A stretch of DNA of 7,909 bases from contig JBEKZQ010000299.1 of NCBI GenBank assembly GCA_049509675.1, forward strand, positions 1 through 7,909, given 5' to 3'. The position numbers and the translations under genes are program-made. The notes beneath the pieces were generated by a model that worked only from the letters and a program-made list of their open reading frames with translations, searched no databases and had not been told where the DNA came from. Origin of the DNA: JBEKZQ01 sp049509675 (GTDB lineage Bacteria > Planctomycetota > Planctomycetia > Pirellulales > Thermoguttaceae). Positions 5,704 to 7,909 of the stretch are shown here, in pieces; positions within the stretch are counted from its first letter, which is position 1; each line of letters starts with the position of its first letter.

Positions 5704-7470
5704 CTACCGCGCGTCGTAACCGAAACCGGCGAGGACATCGCGGAAAACCTCCCGGCAAAGTTGTTGCTGGGGGCCGGATAAATCGGTCCGCCACCGCCCC
5801 ACCGAACTGGAAAGGTCCTGGCTGGTGCGATGCTCGCGCATTTCGCCGCTCTCCTGCGAAGCGCCGGCAAGGACCTCGCGCATCAGCGCCGGCGAATGCT
5901 CCAGTCCAAGGTAGTCGAACAGGGCGTGAAGCGTTGGCTCGGGTTGACCGGCCAAGTCCTCGTACCTGACCAGGTGCGCCCGGTCCCGCCGCTGCTGCCA
6001 GTCCGCCAATAGACGGCTCGCCGAACCGCCGAGACCCACGAAGAATTCCTCGTCGTTGCGGGCCGACTGCTGGCCGAATTCGTTTGTTCCGCGTTTGGCG
6101 TTGAATGCCTGGATCGAACAGGCGACGTCGCGGAAGTCTCGGACCAAGAACACTTCTTTGGTCCCCTCATAAAGTTCCCAAGCCAGGCGCGGCGTAGAAT
6201 CCGGCAGCGTTTTCTCCACAAAGAATCTCGCCCGCGGCTGCCCCTGGCTCTCCGCCACGCGCGCATAAAAGGAATCGATGCTCGCCTGACAGAACTGCCC
6301 GAGTTGCTGGGGACGCTCTCGGCCCAGCCAGTGGTCCATGGCCGGTTCACGCAGCAGCGGAAAATCGTAAAACGGATTTGAACCGCTCTGCCGCAGGTCG
6401 TCGAAGAAGTGGTACGCCGCGCTGGTGCAGCGATCGGTGGGCCGGGCGTTCACCTTCAATTGGTGCAGCGAATACCGGCCGTACCAAACCTCGTACGGAT
6501 GAGACCGATACGCCACAATCTCCGGATGATGGCTGAGAATCTGCATCAGCCACGTGGTGCCCGTGCGCCCCAGGCTCGTGACGAAGATCGGCTGGAAGCG
6601 AGGATCATAGCCGGTCTGCAAAGGTCGATGGCGGCCACGGATCGTGGCCAACGGACAGGAACTGTCGTCTTCGAAGACCGCCTCGACCTGGAACTCGAAT
6701 GTCTCCGGCAAGCCGAGCACGCTGATCGCGGTGGCAAACCCCGACGTGCCCGCCCAGGGAATTTGCGGATCAACGGCGGCGACGTCGTCCCGCAATTCTT
6801 GGACGAGCGCCTCCCCGACGACTAAATCCTTGCTCCAGATGCGCACGCGAGAGACCGGGCGCTGGCTGCCAACGGCCCAGCCAACGACTTGGACCGCGTA
6901 GCTGTCAAAAACCTGGCCGGCCGCGGGGATGTCGAGCCACAGGCCGCTCAACACATCGCTCCGGCGGGCTTTTGCAATGTGGCTGATTTCAACCGCTGGC
7001 ATGAGTCTATCCGTCCCTTTCTTACTCTCCGCCACGACGAAGATCGGCTGGACGCGGGGAACGCAGCCGGTCGGCAAAGGTTGATGGCGGCCATGGATCG
7101 TGGCCAACGGACAGCAACAGCCGTCCTCGAAGACCGCCTCGAGCTGGAACTCGAATTTCTCCGGCAAGCCGCGCACGCTGATCGCGGTGGCAAACCCCGC
7201 CGTGCCTGCCCAGCGAATCCGCGGATAAGCAGCGGCAACGTCGTCCCGCAGTTCTTGAACGAGTGTCTCCGCAGTCAGTACATCCTTGCTGGAGATGCGC
7301 ACGCGACAGACCGGGCGCCGGGCGCCAATGACCCAGCCAACGACTTGGACCGCGTAGCTGTCAAAGGATTGGCCGGCCAAAGGGATGTCGAGCCACAGGC
7401 CGCCCAGCAAGCGGTCTCCGCGGGATTTTTCAATATGGGTAATTTCAACCGCTGGCATGAGTCCGACCAT
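5704..7470 (-). CDS. PAPS-dependent sulfotransferase with two tandem N-terminal beta-sandwich-like domains
   Basis: This is a 588-residue protein if started at the ATG at 7470; the ATG at 7458, four codons later, is equally plausible. Residues 5-145 and 157-297 are two copies of one domain (103 of 141 residues identical by hand count). Features such as QVVGWVIG, CRVRI, ELRDDVAA and GFATAISV resemble the Ig-like accessory domains fused to some bacterial glycosyl- and sulfotransferases. The catalytic part (about 293-588) has the 5'-phosphosulfate loop TSLGRTGTTWL (298-308), a conserved FFVEKTLPDSTPR, the 3'-phosphate motif LVRDFRDVACS (442-452), LVRYEDLAG and a C-terminal SSSVGRWRTDLS. The acceptor is unknown; a carbohydrate is plausible. 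No signal peptide is visible, so it is probably cytoplasmic. It is convergent with the M28 operon. An in-frame TTG at 7599 would add 43 unrelated residues and is rejected. Confidence 0.9.
   Translation of the reverse strand: MVGLMPAVEITHIEKSRGDRLLGGLWLDIPLAGQSFDSYAVQVVGWVIGARRPVCRVRISSKDVLTAETLVQELRDDVAAAYPRIRWAGTAGFATAISVRGLPEKFEFQLEAVFEDGCCCPLATIHGRHQPLPTGCVPRVQPIFVVAESKKGTDRLMPAVEISHIAKARRSDVLSGLWLDIPAAGQVFDSYAVQVVGWAVGSQRPVSRVRIWSKDLVVGEALVQELRDDVAAVDPQIPWAGTSGFATAISVLGLPETFEFQVEAVFEDDSSCPLATIRGRHRPLQTGYDPRFQPIFVTSLGRTGTTWLMQILSHHPEIVAYRSHPYEVWYGRYSLHQLKVNARPTDRCTSAAYHFFDDLRQSGSNPFYDFPLLREPAMDHWLGRERPQQLGQFCQASIDSFYARVAESQGQPRARFFVEKTLPDSTPRLAWELYEGTKEVFLVRDFRDVACSIQAFNAKRGTNEFGQQSARNDEEFFVGLGGSASRLLADWQQRRDRAHLVRYEDLAGQPEPTLHALFDYLGLEHSPALMREVLAGASQESGEMREHRTSQDLSSSVGRWRTDLSGPQQQLCREVFRDVLAGFGYDAR
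6581..7021 (-). repeat. Tandem duplication, copy 2 (proximal to the sulfotransferase domain)
   Basis: This block matches 7037-7477 at a constant offset of 456 bases (152 codons) without gaps. It encodes residues 157-297 of the sulfotransferase. Its upstream edge (about 7003-7021) is translated as linker, but in DNA it resembles the region just before the gene's start codon. Confidence 0.85.
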
Positions 7471-7477
7471 CCCTTTT
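7037..7477 (-). repeat. Tandem duplication, copy 1 (N-terminal)
   Basis: This is the first copy, encoding residues 5-145 plus the bases just before the likely start codon. Homology to the other copy begins abruptly at 7037, inside the codons for PIFV that lead into the PAPS loop in copy 2. It fades at about 7477, upstream of the ATG. The 15 bases between the copies (7022-7036) match neither flank. Confidence 0.85.
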
Positions 7478-7685
7478 TCGCCCCCCTTCCAGTATCCCCA
7501 GACTATCGCTTTTTTGCCGTTTCGGATCAAGCGTGATTTCTTAACCCCTGAGAATCGGACGCAGGCTTCTGTCGGAATCGCTCCGCGCGACCGCGCCAAA
7601 GCAAACGGGAGAAAGTGACGGAATTCATTGGCCGACGCTCGATGAGGATCTTTCGATTGGGGCTTTGGTCAGGTAAGGGGCGGAA

Positions 7686-7772
7686 AAAGCTGACACCGAA
7701 TTTGGAAAGAATAGGCATTGTGACACTGCTATAATCTACCCATGTTATCTGGATTTGGTGATTGTCAGCTTT
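7686..7772. repeat. Inverted repeat AAAGCTGACA / TGTCAGCTTT
   Basis: AAAGCTGACA (7686-7695) is exactly complementary to TGTCAGCTTT (7763-7772), with GG and CC outside a small bulge. A second pair, GTGACAC (7720-7726) and GTGTCAC (7783-7789), overlaps the same region. The GGTGTCACC and GCTGACACC motifs recur within about 110 bases. This looks like a degraded dispersed repeat. Confidence 0.45.
7727..7735 (+). promoter_or_regulatory. Extended -10 promoter-like site
   Basis: TGCTATAAT is a perfect extended -10 for a housekeeping sigma factor, pointing right out of the window. No good -35 is found at 16-18 bases; TTGGAA at 7702-7707 is 22 bases away. It lies inside an inverted-repeat region, so it may be a chance match. 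Confidence 0.3.
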
Positions 7773-7809
7773 CCTAACCTGGGTGTCACCTTTTCTCTCC
7801 CCGATGGGT

Positions 7810-7834
7810 GAAAAAGGGGTCAGAACTATTTTTC
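7810..7834. repeat. REP-like fragment GAAAAAGGGGTCAGAAC...TTTTTC
   Basis: GAAAAA at 7810-7815 mirrors TTTTTC at 7829-7834 around GGGGTCAGAACTA. The sequence resembles fragments I have seen often in bacterial intergenic repeats. Assignment rests on that resemblance only. Confidence 0.3.
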
Positions 7835-7909
7835 ATTCCGTGTGGTCTTTCGTGACCGGTTCCGGGCGCAGGATACATAACTCTTGGCAGAAATCGCCCG
7901 TTTGTGCTT

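Larger units (their letters stand above)
7478..7909. other. Non-coding region upstream of the sulfotransferase gene
   Basis: About 430 bases hold no convincing gene. A minus-strand frame at 7527-7718 (63 codons) has no family resemblance and no ribosome binding site that stands out. The stretch from 7680 onward is more AT-rich than the genes. It contains nested short inverted repeats, an extended -10 promoter-like sequence, and GAAAAAGGGGTCAGAAC of a type I associate with dispersed intergenic repeats. The minus-strand sulfotransferase promoter should be in 7478-7700 but was not recognised. Confidence 0.55.

Noticed and set aside
7471..7599. TTG start adding 43 residues to the sulfotransferase
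   Set aside because: The extra residues have no counterpart before copy 2 of the domain and the start is a TTG without a good ribosome binding site. Homology between the copies ends just upstream of the ATGs at 7470 and 7458.
7527..7718. Minus-strand frame of 63 codons
   Set aside because: It has no ribosome binding site that stands out and no recognisable composition or motif, and it overlaps the presumed promoter region.

Overview
The window looks like a chromosomal segment of a GC-rich planctomycete, probably of the Pirellulales type. This is inference. The supporting signs are an HD-GYP response regulator, a large sulfotransferase with extra N-terminal domains, several lineage-restricted membrane proteins, and intergenic regions full of REP-like palindromes built on GGGGACAGTCCC and GGTGCCTGTCCCC cores. 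There are no tRNA or rRNA genes, no CRISPR array, no phage genes and no intact transposase.

Layout. (1) Positions 1-816, minus strand: the N-terminal 272 residues of a membrane-anchored coiled-coil protein of unknown function, cut by the window edge. (2) 817-1158: non-coding, with palindromes. (3) 1159-2259, minus: a two-domain response regulator (receiver plus HD-GYP), predicted to degrade cyclic di-GMP; it starts at a GTG with a good ribosome binding site. (4) 2260-2479: a leader region with a GC-rich hairpin. (5) 2480-2998, minus: a 172-residue protein with two four-cysteine zinc ribbons. (6) 2999-3414: a cluster of three REP-like inverted repeats between divergent genes. (7) 3415-5614, plus: a tight three-gene operon. 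It encodes a membrane-anchored M28 metallopeptidase or glutaminyl-cyclase-like enzyme, then a 156-residue and a 219-residue membrane protein, both unrecognised. (8) 5704-7470, minus and convergent with the operon: a PAPS-dependent sulfotransferase carrying two tandem copies of a beta-sandwich-like domain. (9) 7478-7909: non-coding, with further inverted repeats and one extended -10 promoter-like site facing out of the window.

The operon is the only clear case of genes working together: its start and stop codons overlap or lie a few bases apart, so the enzyme and the two membrane proteins are probably co-translated at the membrane. The other genes look like independent units.

The most unusual thing seen is an exact-period (456 bases, 152 codons, no indels) tandem duplication inside the sulfotransferase gene. 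Its junction appears to contain the first strand of the PAPS-binding site joined to a copy of the gene's own translation start region. I see no complete novel multi-gene system. The repeat families and the sulfotransferase duplication are the parts most worth a second look.
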